Notes: generated by a model not told the origin, from the sequence alone. 64,000 nt of DNA from [Pasteurella] aerogenes (GCA_900637275.1 LR134362.1:1-64000); one strand, 5' to 3'; counted from the stretch's first letter, positions 9,750 to 19,410 are shown. A program made the numbers and translations.

Positions 9750-10493
9750 TTAATGTGCCACATAGCGATCAAGGCGTTTTTCGACGCGCGCTTGAATAAT
9801 AAACAAAATGAAGCAGAAACACCAATAAATCAAACCGGCTTCAATATAGACCGGAAGGAAATCGTAGGAGGAGTTGGCAATTTGTTGCGCTACCCGAAAC
9901 ATTTCCGTTACGGTGACTACCGAGGCGAGGGAGGTATCCTTAAATAATCCGATAAAACTGTTACTAAGCGGCGGAACTGCAACGCGAAAGGCTTGCGGTG
10001 CAATAATGCGACGAAAGGTTTGCATATAGGTCATGCCGATAGTATAACCCGCCTCCCATTGTCCTTTCGGTACGGATAAAATCGCGGCGCGCACGGTTTC
10101 TGAACCATAGGCACCAACATTTAAGGAAAAACCGATAATGGCGGCGGGAATGGGATCAATAAAAATATTGAGCGCCGGCAACCCGTAAAATACTACCGAA
10201 ATTTGTACCAACATCGGCGTCCCGCGGATAATAGAAACGTAAGTTTTTGCTAACATTACTAAAGTGCGGTGAAAAAAGCCGGTATTTTGGCTAATTCTTA
10301 ATAACGCCACCGCCACAGCAATGATCATGCCTAAGAAAAAAGAAACGACAGCAAGCGGTACTGAAACCAGCACCGCTGCTTTAACCATTGGAAGAAATCC
10401 GTTGATAACTAAATCTGCCCTTGTTTCGGTCATAAAGGGCAGAGATGCAAGGAAATTATTTAACACTGATATCTTTACCGAAGAATTGTTCAC
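9750..10493 (-). CDS. Amino-acid ABC transporter permease (cystine-type)
   Basis: HisM/ArtM-type inner-membrane permease with about five transmembrane segments and the EAA-loop region around GYTIGMTYMQTFRRIIAPQAFR. The open frame gives 247 residues from a GTG at 10493 that overlaps the binding-protein gene by 38 bases. An in-frame GTG at 10466 and an ATG at 10433 (MTETRADLVINGF) are alternatives. None has a strong Shine-Dalgarno, so the start is uncertain. It lies between the binding protein and the ATPase. Confidence 0.82.
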   Translation of the reverse strand: MNNSSVKISVLNNFLASLPFMTETRADLVINGFLPMVKAAVLVSVPLAVVSFFLGMIIAVAVALLRISQNTGFFHRTLVMLAKTYVSIIRGTPMLVQISVVFYGLPALNIFIDPIPAAIIGFSLNVGAYGSETVRAAILSVPKGQWEAGYTIGMTYMQTFRRIIAPQAFRVAVPPLSNSFIGLFKDTSLASVVTVTEMFRVAQQIANSSYDFLPVYIEAGLIYWCFCFILFIIQARVEKRLDRYVAH

Positions 10494-11238
10494 CTAGTTT
10501 TTTCAAGGTACCGTCGTTGCGTAATTCAACTACAGCTTGGCTGATTTTCGCTAAGGCTTCTTCATTTCCTTTATTTGCAATAAAGCCTGCACCGATTTTA
10601 TCGCTAGATTCCCATACTGGTTTTAAACCAGAGTTCGGGTTTTTCTTTAAATAATCTAACAAAGCTAAAGAATCGTTAAAAGTAACATCAGCTTGTTTGT
10701 TTTGTAACAATTTCAACCCTTGCGCCATCCCATCAATTGGCACGATATTCGCTTGGTATTTCACCGCCAACTCACCATAGTTTGAACTTAAAGTTTGCGC
10801 TGCTCTTAATCCTTTCACATCTTCTGCTTTGCTGATGCGAGTTTCGTCGGCACGCGCTACTAACATCGCACCGCTCCAGCTGTAATCTTCAGATTTATCA
10901 AATGTTGCTTGGCGTTCTGGCGTTGTTAAGCCGACTTGGTTTGCTACCAAATCAAAACGACCGCCTTTTAAGCCGGCTAACATGGAGTCCCAAGAGGTTT
11001 CTTTAAAATCAACTTTAACACCTAATTTTTCTGCCACAGCACGAGTAACTTCCACATCGTAACCGGTTAATTTGCCACTTTCATCATGGTAAGTGAATGG
11101 CGAATAGGTTCCTTCGGTACCTACAGTAATAGTACCTTTGTTATTGATACGATCTAATAGGCTGTCTGCGGCGATAGCTTGTGTTGCCGCGCTAAATGCG
11201 ACCACGGAGGTTGCGACTAAAGCAAATTTTTTCAACAT
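10456..11238 (-). CDS. Amino-acid ABC transporter substrate-binding protein (cystine-type)
   Basis: Periplasmic SBP (bacterial family 3), 260 residues. The N-terminal signal peptide MLKKFALVATSVVAFSAATQAIA is followed by the SBP_bac_3 start DRINNKGTITVGTEGTYSPF and the typical GYDVEVTRAVAEKLG segment. The 5' end carries a GGGGAAAAAAT Shine-Dalgarno. First gene of the importer operon. It is most like FliY/TcyA cystine receptors and distinct from the ArtI receptor at 44.5 kb. Exact substrate is inferred. Confidence 0.85.
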   Translation of the reverse strand: MLKKFALVATSVVAFSAATQAIAADSLLDRINNKGTITVGTEGTYSPFTYHDESGKLTGYDVEVTRAVAEKLGVKVDFKETSWDSMLAGLKGGRFDLVANQVGLTTPERQATFDKSEDYSWSGAMLVARADETRISKAEDVKGLRAAQTLSSNYGELAVKYQANIVPIDGMAQGLKLLQNKQADVTFNDSLALLDYLKKNPNSGLKPVWESSDKIGAGFIANKGNEEALAKISQAVVELRNDGTLKKLGEQFFGKDISVK

Positions 11239-11351
11239 ATTTTTTCCCCTAAATGTGAAAATTAACTTAATTTAAAATTGGTTAAGTGCATTGTATGAAA
11301 AAAATGAAGCGTTACAAATAATTTTTCGTCATATGTTATAAAAAAGTAAAA

Positions 11352-11936
11352 TTATCCGACTAATATTCGTTCAAGCGGAATATCCCAGGTTTCAACAGGC
11401 AATTTTTCTACTTGTTGGCATTGATGCGCTAATCCCACTGGAATAAAGGATTTTTGTTGCCACTGTTGCAGCGTGCGATCATAAAATCCTCCGCCCATTC
11501 CCAGACGATTTCCTTGTCGATCAAAAGCGACCAACGGGGTGAAAATAATGTCTAGCTCATTGAGCGGCAACACTTGGCGAACGTCTAAACGGGGTTCTTG
11601 AATACCGAATTGATTGATGTGGAGCGGCGTTTGAGCTTGGTAACATAAAAAAAGCAAATTACCCGCGGAAAACGGGTGCAGTACCGGCAGATAAACAGAT
11701 TTGCCTTGTTGCCACAAGGTTTGGATTAATAATGCAGTAGAAACCTCTCCGTCAAAAGACAAATACAATGCGATATGCTGCGCTTGTTGTTGTTCAATCA
11801 GTTGTAATGCTTGCTCAGTGATACGTTGTTCGGCTTGCGCTTGTTCAAGTGCGGTCATTTTTTGCCGAATTTTTCGAATTTGTCGACGAAGTTGTTGACG
11901 TTGTTGTGAGGGCGTTAATTGGGAGAGGGTATTCAT
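11352..11936 (-). CDS. ygfA: 5-formyltetrahydrofolate cyclo-ligase
   Basis: Converts 5-formyl-THF to 5,10-methenyl-THF with ATP, in folate one-carbon metabolism. It is 194 residues from ATG 11936. The ATP/folate loop is seen as GMGGGFYDRTL near the C terminus, with FDRQGNRLGMGGG. The frame stays open upstream to 12008, but that extension lies inside 6S RNA and is rejected. In gammaproteobacteria ygfA commonly lies directly downstream of ssrS and can be co-transcribed with it, as arranged here. Confidence 0.92.
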   Translation of the reverse strand: MNTLSQLTPSQQRQQLRRQIRKIRQKMTALEQAQAEQRITEQALQLIEQQQAQHIALYLSFDGEVSTALLIQTLWQQGKSVYLPVLHPFSAGNLLFLCYQAQTPLHINQFGIQEPRLDVRQVLPLNELDIIFTPLVAFDRQGNRLGMGGGFYDRTLQQWQQKSFIPVGLAHQCQQVEKLPVETWDIPLERILVG

Positions 11937-11957
11937 AAGAAATCCAATAAAAAGGAA

Positions 11958-12152
11958 GAGCCCCGAGATGCCGCTACGGATGGTCGGTCCTTGAACCCTA
12001 CGGTTCAAGGGAATCGGTTGTCATCGTTTTCAGGTTTCTTGCTTCAGGGTAAACACCAAGGCAAGCATACACACCAACAATAGGGTACCAATTCATAAAG
12101 TTTTAAGTATCGGCTCAGGGACGTAATCCGCTGGCGAACACCTCAGGTAATC
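11958..12152 (-). ncRNA. ssrS: 6S RNA (SsrS)
   Basis: RNA that mimics an open promoter and binds sigma70 RNA polymerase. The minus strand shows the conserved 5' segment ACCTGAGGTGTTCGCCAGCG, then GTCCCTGAGCCGATA, and near the 3' end CTTGAACC...GGTTCAAGG, GGACCGACCATCCG and GGCATCTCGGGGC. The ends pair (CCUGAG with CUCGGG). These blocks match E. coli 6S RNA as I know it, and the position between zapA and ygfA is the conserved locus. The ends are estimates to a few bases. Confidence 0.93.
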
Positions 12153-12234
12153 TTTGTCTTAATACTAACTGAAATTATCTCTAATGACTAGAGTAAATTT
12201 CGCAATTCTTTTATCTGGATCACATTATTTCCGC

Positions 12235-12537
12235 TTAAACGCTTTGTTTTTGCGCTAAAATGCTTTCCAGTGAATTGTCTAATTGTTGAATTCGGGTTGA
12301 GACAACATTTTCAATTAATTGTGTTTTTTTCTGTTCTTGCAGCAATTCGTAGCTTAAGTTTAGTGCCACAATCGACAACACTCTTTCCAATTGCAAAATG
12401 CCTGTCCGCTCTTTCATTTCGGATACGCGTTGATCCAAAATATGCGCCGCTTGACGCAACGCAGCTTGTTGATCTTCCGGGCAATTTAAACGTAAAACCT
12501 GCCCTAAAACGACAATTTCGACACTGTTAGATGACAT
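12235..12537 (-). CDS. zapA: Cell division protein ZapA
   Basis: Small FtsZ-ring-associated protein that cross-links FtsZ filaments. 100 residues with the family N terminus (SVEIVVLGQVLRLNCPEDQQ) and a long C-terminal coiled coil. Starts at ATG 12537. It lies upstream of 6S RNA on the same strand and diverges from ygfB, the same layout as in enterics. Confidence 0.93.
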   Translation of the reverse strand: MSSNSVEIVVLGQVLRLNCPEDQQAALRQAAHILDQRVSEMKERTGILQLERVLSIVALNLSYELLQEQKKTQLIENVVSTRIQQLDNSLESILAQKQSV

Positions 12538-12678
12538 CTTTCTCTCAACCTCGGGTAATAATTTTGGCTGCTATTATGCCATATCAAATGATTTTCGCCA
12601 TAAAAAATCCGTTTGCTTGTTGGTCGGTTGCAACGAACAATGGTAAACTACTTGCTTACTTCAGCAAGGAAAAGAAAA

Positions 12679-13236
12679 ATGACAGACGTTCTTATTTCAT
12701 ATTCGGATTTAAATCAACAACTCAAACAAGCCGGCATCGCACTTACCGGCAGCGAAATTCACGGTTTTTTAAGCGGATTAATCTGTGGTGGGCTACAAGA
12801 TCAAAGTTGGCAGCCCTTGCTATATCAATTCAGTAACGAAAATCACGCTTATCCGACCGCACTTTTACAGCAAATTACGCTACTTTATCAGCATATTCAG
12901 CACACATTATCCGATATTGATGGATTTAACTTTGAACTTTGGTTGCCGGAAGATAATGATGTTTTTGCGCGCGCCGATGCCATGTCCGAATGGACCAACC
13001 ATTTTTTACTTGGTTTAGGTTTGGCGCAAAGCAATTTGGATAAAGAAAAAGGGGAAATCGGCGAAGCCTTAGATGATTTGCAAGATATTGCGCAATTGGG
13101 CTATGACGAAGAGGATAACCAAGAGGAACTTGGTGATGCCTTAGAAGAAATTATTGAATATGTGCGTACTGTTGCCGCCTTATTTTTCGCCCATTTTCAA
13201 CCGCAATCCAAGTCACAAAAACCGGTTTTACACTAA
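12679..13236 (+). CDS. ygfB: UPF0149 family protein YgfB
   Basis: 185-residue acidic protein of the YgfB/YecA-like UPF0149 family. The hallmark is the LTGSEIHGFLSGLICGG segment near residues 20-36; the acidic C-terminal half is rich in D/E. ATG 12679 is chosen over the longer frame from 12613 because AAGGAAAAGAAAA lies just before it and the family begins here. It heads ygfB-pepP-ubiH-ubiI as in E. coli. Molecular function is not settled. Confidence 0.88.
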   Translation: MTDVLISYSDLNQQLKQAGIALTGSEIHGFLSGLICGGLQDQSWQPLLYQFSNENHAYPTALLQQITLLYQHIQHTLSDIDGFNFELWLPEDNDVFARADAMSEWTNHFLLGLGLAQSNLDKEKGEIGEALDDLQDIAQLGYDEEDNQEELGDALEEIIEYVRTVAALFFAHFQPQSKSQKPVLH

Positions 13237-13277
13237 ATACAAGCCGCTTATGGGAACGCATTAACGGAGAGAAAAGA

Positions 13278-14609
13278 ATGGATTTAGCTTATATGGCAAA
13301 TATACCACCGGCGGAATTTGCCGCCCGCCGCGCTAATGTTGCCGCCCAATTGCAAGAGAATTCGGCAGCAATTATTTTTTCCGCGCAAGAGCAAACGCGT
13401 AACAATGATTGTTGCTACCCTTTTCGTCAGGACAGTTATTTTTGGTATTTAACCGGGTTTAATGAACCTGATGCCGCGTTGTTGGTATTAAAGCAACAGC
13501 ATGAAACGCAATTTGTGATCTTTTTACGTCCGTCAGATCCTTTGATGGAAACTTGGAATGGGCGTCGCTTAGGCGTGGAAAATGCGGCACAAACCTTGGG
13601 CGTAGATCAGGCATTTCCCATTGAAAGTTTGAGCGAAAAACTGGATGAATTTAGCGCAAAATTGACCGCACTTTATCATAAACAGGGGCAACAAGTTTGG
13701 GGCGATGCAGTGATTGCACAAAGTGCGGTGCATTTTTCGTCTGTTTTATGTTGGTCGCCGATTTTAGACGAAATGCGCTTGTTTAAATCAGAAAATGAAA
13801 TTGCCTTAATGCAACAAGCCGGGCAAATTTCGGCGTTGGCACACATTCGCGCCATGAAACAAACCCGTCCGAATCGTCTTGAATATGAAATCGAAGGGGA
13901 AATTTTACATGAGTTTACCCGCTTCGGTGCCAAATATGCCGCTTACAATAGCATTGTTGCCGGCGGTGAAAATGCCTGTATTTTGCATTACAACGAAAAT
14001 AACGACAGCTTACGTGACGGGGATTTGTTGTTGATTGATGCCGGTTGCGAATTTGCCATGTATGCCGGCGATATTACGCGCACTTTCCCGGTTAACGGAA
14101 AATTTAGCCCGGCACAGCGCGAGATTTACGAGATTGTATTACAAGCGCAAAAACGCGCCATTGAGCTTTTAGTGGCGGGCAATTCTATCCAACAAGCCAA
14201 TGATGAAGTGGTACGAATTAAAGTAGCAGGATTAGTGCGTTTAGGCATTTTGCAAGGCGATATTGACGAATTAATCGCGCAACAAGCCCACCGCGCTTTT
14301 TATATGCACGGACTTGGGCATTGGTTGGGGCTGGATGTGCATGATGTTGGCAGTTACAGCCAAGAAGGCGTCAATGGCGATCGTAATAGCAAAAAGCGTG
14401 ATCGCCCATTAGAAGTAGGCATGGTATTAACCGTGGAACCGGGATTGTATATTTCGGCGAATGCCGATGTGCCAGCGCAGTATAAAGGGATCGGTGTGCG
14501 TATTGAAGATAATATTTTGATTACTGAATACGGAAATAAAGTACTGACTTGTGCAGCGCCGAAAGAAATTGACGATATTGAACGTTTAATGAACGAAAAT
14601 AAAGGATAA
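13278..14609 (+). CDS. pepP: Xaa-Pro aminopeptidase P
   Basis: Metallopeptidase releasing N-terminal residues next to proline. 443 residues with an N-terminal creatinase-like domain and a C-terminal pita-bread domain. Metal ligands appear in order: D in LLIDAGCEF, D in GDITRTFP, H in HGLGHWLGLDVHD, E in TVEPGLYI and E in RIEDNIL. A GGAGAGAAAAG ribosome site precedes ATG 13278. Five bases separate it from ubiH. Confidence 0.95.
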   Translation: MDLAYMANIPPAEFAARRANVAAQLQENSAAIIFSAQEQTRNNDCCYPFRQDSYFWYLTGFNEPDAALLVLKQQHETQFVIFLRPSDPLMETWNGRRLGVENAAQTLGVDQAFPIESLSEKLDEFSAKLTALYHKQGQQVWGDAVIAQSAVHFSSVLCWSPILDEMRLFKSENEIALMQQAGQISALAHIRAMKQTRPNRLEYEIEGEILHEFTRFGAKYAAYNSIVAGGENACILHYNENNDSLRDGDLLLIDAGCEFAMYAGDITRTFPVNGKFSPAQREIYEIVLQAQKRAIELLVAGNSIQQANDEVVRIKVAGLVRLGILQGDIDELIAQQAHRAFYMHGLGHWLGLDVHDVGSYSQEGVNGDRNSKKRDRPLEVGMVLTVEPGLYISANADVPAQYKGIGVRIEDNILITEYGNKVLTCAAPKEIDDIERLMNENKG

Positions 14610-14614
14610 TTCAA

Positions 14615-15808
14615 ATGGATTATGATGTGGTGATCATTGGCGGTGCGATGGCGGGGGCGACGCTTGCCTTGGCATTAAGCGCTAAAACGCAAGGGCAAAT
14701 GCGTATCGCCATTGTCGAAAAACAAGCACCGCAGCAACATCAACAAAGCGGTTTTGATGCCCGCTGCATTGCCTTATCTGATGGAAGTTGTCAGCGATTA
14801 AACCGCATTCAGTTGCCGGATAAACAACGTTTATGGCAAAAAATTCAAGGGATTGCAACGCCGATTAAGCAAATTCATGTTTCTGACAAAGGACATAGCG
14901 GTATCGTGGAATTTAGCGCGCACGAGTTCGATTTAGAAGCGCTGGGCGCGGTGGTGGAATTGCAGCAGATGGGGCAATGTTTACTTCAAGCCATGCAACA
15001 GTATCCCCATTTGGATTATTTGGCGCCGCAGCAAGTAGAACAGATTGAATATTTGCCAAGTGCGGTGAAAATTCGGCTAAAAAATGACCGCACTTTACGC
15101 GCAAAATTGCTGGTAGGTGCTGATGGAAGCCGGTCGCAAGTGGCGTCGGCAGCATCCATTGAGCAACAATTGCAGCGTGAATACGGGCAAACGGCGATTA
15201 TTACTAATGTGCAAGTGCAGCAACCCCATCAATATCGTGCATTTGAACGTTTTACCGATGAAGGTCCGTTGGCGTTATTGCCGATGGCAGGAAATTTAAT
15301 GTCCTTGGTCTGGTGTGTTAAGCAGCCACAGGCGCTGATGTCATTGGATGAAAATGCTTTTTTACAGCAATTACAGCAGCGTTTTGGCTGGCGTTTGGGC
15401 AAATTGCAACAATGTGGCAAACGTTTTGCTTATCCGCTGAATTTGTATCGTGCGGCGCAACATATTCAGCCTCGCACTGCCTTAGTGGGTAATGCGGCGC
15501 AAACGTTGCATCCTGTCGCCGGACAAGGATTTAATCTTGGCATTCGGGATTTAATGGCGTTGGCAGATGTGGTAGCGGACAATTTTGCCGCTCAACAAGA
15601 TATTGGTGATTATGCGCTGTTACAGCGTTATGAAGAAATTCGTCAGGCAGATCAACAACATATTATTCAATTAACGGACAGTTTAGTTTCTGTCTTTGCC
15701 AATAATTTACTTCCATTACAATTGGCGCGCAATTTGGGGTTGATGGCGCTATCTCAATGTCGCCTTGCCAAACAACATTTTGCCAAAGCGACCTTAGGTT
15801 GGCTGTAG
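14615..15808 (+). CDS. ubiH: 2-octaprenyl-6-methoxyphenol hydroxylase
   Basis: FAD-dependent monooxygenase of aerobic ubiquinone synthesis. 397 residues. The N-terminal dinucleotide fold is IIGGAMAGATLALAL (the family GxGxxG varied at one position), a DG motif is seen in LLVGADGSRS, and the flavin-binding GD-type motif is present as GNAAQTLHPVAGQGFNLGIRD. Note GN in place of the usual GD. It lies between pepP and a second UbiH/COQ6-family gene. Confidence 0.92.
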   Translation: MDYDVVIIGGAMAGATLALALSAKTQGQMRIAIVEKQAPQQHQQSGFDARCIALSDGSCQRLNRIQLPDKQRLWQKIQGIATPIKQIHVSDKGHSGIVEFSAHEFDLEALGAVVELQQMGQCLLQAMQQYPHLDYLAPQQVEQIEYLPSAVKIRLKNDRTLRAKLLVGADGSRSQVASAASIEQQLQREYGQTAIITNVQVQQPHQYRAFERFTDEGPLALLPMAGNLMSLVWCVKQPQALMSLDENAFLQQLQQRFGWRLGKLQQCGKRFAYPLNLYRAAQHIQPRTALVGNAAQTLHPVAGQGFNLGIRDLMALADVVADNFAAQQDIGDYALLQRYEEIRQADQQHIIQLTDSLVSVFANNLLPLQLARNLGLMALSQCRLAKQHFAKATLGWL

Positions 15809-15828
15809 CGAAAAAGTAGGATTAAAAA

Positions 15829-17010
15829 ATGAAAACCTTTGATATTACGATTATTGGCGGCGGCATGGTAGGCTTAGCGCTTGCTGCCGGATTAGCGCAA
15901 GAAAGCGCGCCTTATCCGCTTAAGATTGCGGTGATTGAAGGCTTTCCGCCGCAAACGCCACGCGAGCAAATTACCTGCCGCGTCAGTGCGTTAAATCTTG
16001 CCAGCCAAACTTTGCTGGAGCAATTGGGTGTTTGGCAAACTTTGTTAAATTGGCGTGCGACCGGTTATGACCAAATGCAAGTGTGGGAAAAAGACAGTTT
16101 CGCCAAGATCCAATTTGATACGCAAGGTTTGGGTGTGTCGCATTTGGGGCATATTGTGGAAAATCATCTGATCCAACAAGCACTGTGGCAACAAGTGATG
16201 GCGCAAAAAAATGTGGAAATTATTACCGCACTTCCGCAAACCTTAGGGATAACGGAAAATAATGCTATTTTAACCTTGAATAATGGGCAGATGTTATCTT
16301 CGCAATTAATTGTTGGTGCGGATGGTGCCAATTCTTGGGTGCGCAAACAAGCCAATATTCCGTTAATTTTTCGTGATTATGGTCATCATGCCTTGGTGTG
16401 TAACGTGGAAACCGCCGAGCCGCATCAACATTGCGCGCGACAGATTTTTGCTCACGACAGTATTTTGGCGTTTTTGCCCTTACATGAGGACAATTTATGT
16501 TCTATCGTGTGGTCGCAATCGCCAGAGCAGGCGCAAGCGATGAAAGACTGTGACGAACAAACCTTTAATCGCCATTTAACCGTTGCTTTTGATCATCGTC
16601 TTGGGCTTTGCCAAGTGAAAGGCGAGCGCAAAACCATTCCTCTTACCGCTCGTTACGCACGTAATTTTGCTCAACCTCGCATTGTTTTGGTGGGCGATGC
16701 AGCGCATACCATTCACCCACTCGCCGGTCTTGGCGTAAATTTGGGTTTACAAGATGTGGTCAGTTTGTTGCAAGAAATTCGTCAAAATCAACAACGTGGC
16801 GTGGATCTCGGCGAGTATCGCTATTTGCGTCATTATGAACGTTGGCGTAAAACAGAAGCGGTGAAAATGCTGGTGGCGATGCAGGGTTTGAAAGAGCTGT
16901 TTGCCGGCGATCATCCGTTGAAAAAATTGTTACGTGGCGTTGGTTTAAGTGCGACCAATCAGTTGAGTTTGGTGAAAGAACAGCTGATAAAACAAGCATT
17001 AGGGATATAG
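15829..17010 (+). CDS. ubiI: UbiH/COQ6-family hydroxylase, probable UbiI
   Basis: Second FAD monooxygenase, 393 residues. It has IIGGGMVGLALAAGL at the N terminus, LIVGADGANSWVR in the middle, and VGDAAHTIHPLAGLGVNLGLQD as the second flavin motif. The pepP-ubiH-ubiI(visC) synteny favours the C5-hydroxylase UbiI over UbiF, but sequence reading alone cannot exclude UbiF-like activity. ubiA follows 63 bases later, extending the ubiquinone cluster. Confidence 0.85.
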   Translation: MKTFDITIIGGGMVGLALAAGLAQESAPYPLKIAVIEGFPPQTPREQITCRVSALNLASQTLLEQLGVWQTLLNWRATGYDQMQVWEKDSFAKIQFDTQGLGVSHLGHIVENHLIQQALWQQVMAQKNVEIITALPQTLGITENNAILTLNNGQMLSSQLIVGADGANSWVRKQANIPLIFRDYGHHALVCNVETAEPHQHCARQIFAHDSILAFLPLHEDNLCSIVWSQSPEQAQAMKDCDEQTFNRHLTVAFDHRLGLCQVKGERKTIPLTARYARNFAQPRIVLVGDAAHTIHPLAGLGVNLGLQDVVSLLQEIRQNQQRGVDLGEYRYLRHYERWRKTEAVKMLVAMQGLKELFAGDHPLKKLLRGVGLSATNQLSLVKEQLIKQALGI

Positions 17011-17073
17011 TTTTGGGCAAATTTACAGTAAAATATGACCGCACTTTGATATTGGATTTTGATGTAACTTGGT

Positions 17074-17937
17074 ATGATTTTCACTAAAGATAAACTCCTT
17101 GCGTATGCGCAATTAATGCGTTTTGATCGCCCGATTGGCTCGTTGTTGTTGCTGTGGCCGACGTTGTGGGCGTTATTTTTAGCGGAAAAAGCCATACCGA
17201 ATGGGGCAATTTTGCTGATTTTTATATTAGGCGTGATTTTCATGCGTGCTGCTGGTTGCGTGATTAACGATTACGCGGATCGCAACTTTGACGGACACGT
17301 TAAACGCACCTCCCATCGCCCGTTGGCAACCGGTCGAGTGACGCCGAAAGAAGCAAAAATCTTGTTCGCTGTTTTGATTTTGTGTTCATTTGTACTGGTG
17401 CTATTTCTAAATGGCTATACCATCGGGCTTTCTGTGATTGCGGTGTTGTTGGCGGCGATTTATCCCTTTTTAAAACGTTATACTCATTTGCCACAGTTTT
17501 TTTTGGGCGCGGCGTTTGGGTGGTCGATTCCGATGGCATATGGGGCGACGATTGCACAGTTGCCGCTGGAATGTTGGCTGCTATTTTTAGCTAATTTAAC
17601 TTGGACGGTGGCATATGATACGCAATATGCTATGGTGGATCGCGATGATGATTTGCGTATCGGGGTGAAATCTACGGCGATTTTATTTGCCCAATATGAC
17701 AATAAAATCATTGCGTTATTGCAAATTATTACGCTGTTATTTTTAATTGCTATTGGTAGGTTATCTGATTTACATTCAAGCTATTTTATTGGGTTATTTG
17801 TGACGACATTGTTTTTTGTTTATCAATGTAAAACTACAAAATCTCGTTTGCGTGAAGATTGTTTCAAAGCGTTTATGAATAATAATTATGTCGGTTTGAG
17901 TATCTTTATTAGCTTTTTATGTGGTATTTTTCTCTGA
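17074..17937 (+). CDS. ubiA: 4-hydroxybenzoate octaprenyltransferase
   Basis: Membrane prenyltransferase that attaches the polyprenyl tail to 4-hydroxybenzoate. 287 residues, with multiple hydrophobic helices. The two aspartate-rich Mg-prenyl diphosphate motifs are NDYADRNFDGHVKRT (about residues 68-82) and DRDDDLRIG. A consensus HRPLATG follows the first motif. The short leader carries one uptake signal. Confidence 0.93.
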   Translation: MIFTKDKLLAYAQLMRFDRPIGSLLLLWPTLWALFLAEKAIPNGAILLIFILGVIFMRAAGCVINDYADRNFDGHVKRTSHRPLATGRVTPKEAKILFAVLILCSFVLVLFLNGYTIGLSVIAVLLAAIYPFLKRYTHLPQFFLGAAFGWSIPMAYGATIAQLPLECWLLFLANLTWTVAYDTQYAMVDRDDDLRIGVKSTAILFAQYDNKIIALLQIITLLFLIAIGRLSDLHSSYFIGLFVTTLFFVYQCKTTKSRLREDCFKAFMNNNYVGLSIFISFLCGIFL

Positions 17938-18008
17938 TCCCAGATTTTCCCTCAAGATAAAAGCATTCATTCCCTTTTGCCTTTTTGTTATAATCCGCTA
18001 AATTTTTC

Positions 18009-18035
18009 ACCGCACTTTTATGGAAAAAGTGCGGT
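18009..18035 (+). terminator. Inverted uptake-signal pair between ubiA and mnmE
   Basis: ACCGCACTTTT (18009-18019) and AAAAGTGCGGT (18025-18035) form an 11-bp perfect stem with a five-base loop. The following CAGTTTTAGG is a poor T-tract, so termination may be weak. Placed 70 bases after the ubiA stop and 19 before mnmE. Confidence 0.6.
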
Positions 18036-18054
18036 CAGTTTTAGGACAGTATTT

Positions 18055-19410
18055 ATGAAAGAAACGATTGTGGCACAAGCCACGCCCATCGGACGCGGTG
18101 GCGTCGGTATTTTGCGGGTTTCCGGTCCTTTGGCAACCGAGGTCGCGCAACAGGTAGTAGGGAAATCCTTGACACCGCGCATGGCGAATTATTTGCCTTT
18201 TAAAGACGCTGATGGAACCGTCTTGGATCAGGGTATTGCTTTATATTTCAAAGCACCAAATTCTTTTACTGGTGAAGATGTACTGGAATTGCAAGGACAT
18301 GGTGGGCAAGTGGTATTAGATTTGTTGCTCAAACGGATTTTGCAAGTGCAAGGCGTGCGTTTAGCACGCCCCGGCGAGTTTTCCGAGCAGGCATTTTTAA
18401 ACGATAAACTGGACTTGGCGCAAGCAGAAGCTATTGCCGATTTGATTGATGCCAGTTCGGAACAAGCCGCACGTTCGGCATTAAAATCGCTGCAAGGGGA
18501 ATTTTCCAATAAAATTAATAAGTTAGTCGATTCTGTCATTTATTTGCGCACCTATGTGGAAGCGGCAATTGATTTTCCGGATGAAGAAATTGATTTTTTG
18601 GCAGACGGTAAAATTGAAGGACATTTGCGCGATATTATTGGACAGCTGGATCGCGTGCGTGCGCAAGCTAAACAGGGCTCAATTTTGCGCGAAGGCATGA
18701 AAGTTGTGATCGCGGGGCGCCCGAATGCGGGAAAATCCAGTTTGTTAAATGCCCTTGCCGGTCGTGAAGCGGCGATTGTGACCGATATTGCTGGGACGAC
18801 ACGCGATGTGCTACGTGAGCATATTCATATTGATGGAATGCCACTACATATTATTGATACTGCCGGATTGCGTGAGGCGACAGATGAAGTGGAGCGTATT
18901 GGGATAAGCCGCGCTTGGAATGAGATTGAGCAGGCGGATCGCATTTTGTTGATGCTAGACAGCACGCAAGAACATCAGGATTTAACCCAAGTGCGGTCGG
19001 AATTTTTAGCCAAATTGCCGGCGCATATTCCCGTCACCATTATTCGTAACAAAGCGGATTTAAGTGGTGAACAGGAAGGAATAAGTGAAGAAGCCGGTTA
19101 TACATTGATTCGATTGTCGGCGAAAACGCAACAAGGGGTGGATATTTTGCGTGATCACTTAAAACAAAGTGTCGGTTATCAAACCGGCGTAGAGGGCGGC
19201 TTTTTGGCACGTCGTCGCCATTTGGAGGCACTTGAACAAGCAGATGTGCATTTACAGGCAGGTTTGGTGCAGCTAACTGAATTTCACGCCGGTGAATTGT
19301 TGGCAGAAGAGTTGCGCATAGTGCAACAGTATTTAAGCGAGATTACTGGACAATTTACCTCCGATGACTTGTTAGGCAATATTTTTAGTTCCTTTTGTAT
19401 TGGAAAATAA
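18055..19410 (+). CDS. mnmE: tRNA-modifying GTPase MnmE
   Basis: With MnmG it modifies U34 of tRNAs (5-carboxymethylaminomethyl). 451 residues from ATG 18055, beginning MKETIVAQATPIGRGGVGILR, the family N terminus. The frame extends upstream to 17977 but that part crosses the inverted uptake-signal hairpin. G-domain motifs: GRPNAGKSS (G1), DTAG (G3), NKAD (G4). It ends FCIGK, the conserved catalytic CxGK C terminus. Confidence 0.96.
   Translation: MKETIVAQATPIGRGGVGILRVSGPLATEVAQQVVGKSLTPRMANYLPFKDADGTVLDQGIALYFKAPNSFTGEDVLELQGHGGQVVLDLLLKRILQVQGVRLARPGEFSEQAFLNDKLDLAQAEAIADLIDASSEQAARSALKSLQGEFSNKINKLVDSVIYLRTYVEAAIDFPDEEIDFLADGKIEGHLRDIIGQLDRVRAQAKQGSILREGMKVVIAGRPNAGKSSLLNALAGREAAIVTDIAGTTRDVLREHIHIDGMPLHIIDTAGLREATDEVERIGISRAWNEIEQADRILLMLDSTQEHQDLTQVRSEFLAKLPAHIPVTIIRNKADLSGEQEGISEEAGYTLIRLSAKTQQGVDILRDHLKQSVGYQTGVEGGFLARRRHLEALEQADVHLQAGLVQLTEFHAGELLAEELRIVQQYLSEITGQFTSDDLLGNIFSSFCIGK

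Noticed and set aside
11937..12008. N-terminal extension of the folate cyclo-ligase
   Set aside because: It overlaps the conserved 3' half of 6S RNA; the ATG at 11936 is a family-like start.
17977..18054. Upstream extension of mnmE
   Set aside because: Runs through an inverted uptake-signal hairpin; the conserved N terminus begins at 18055.
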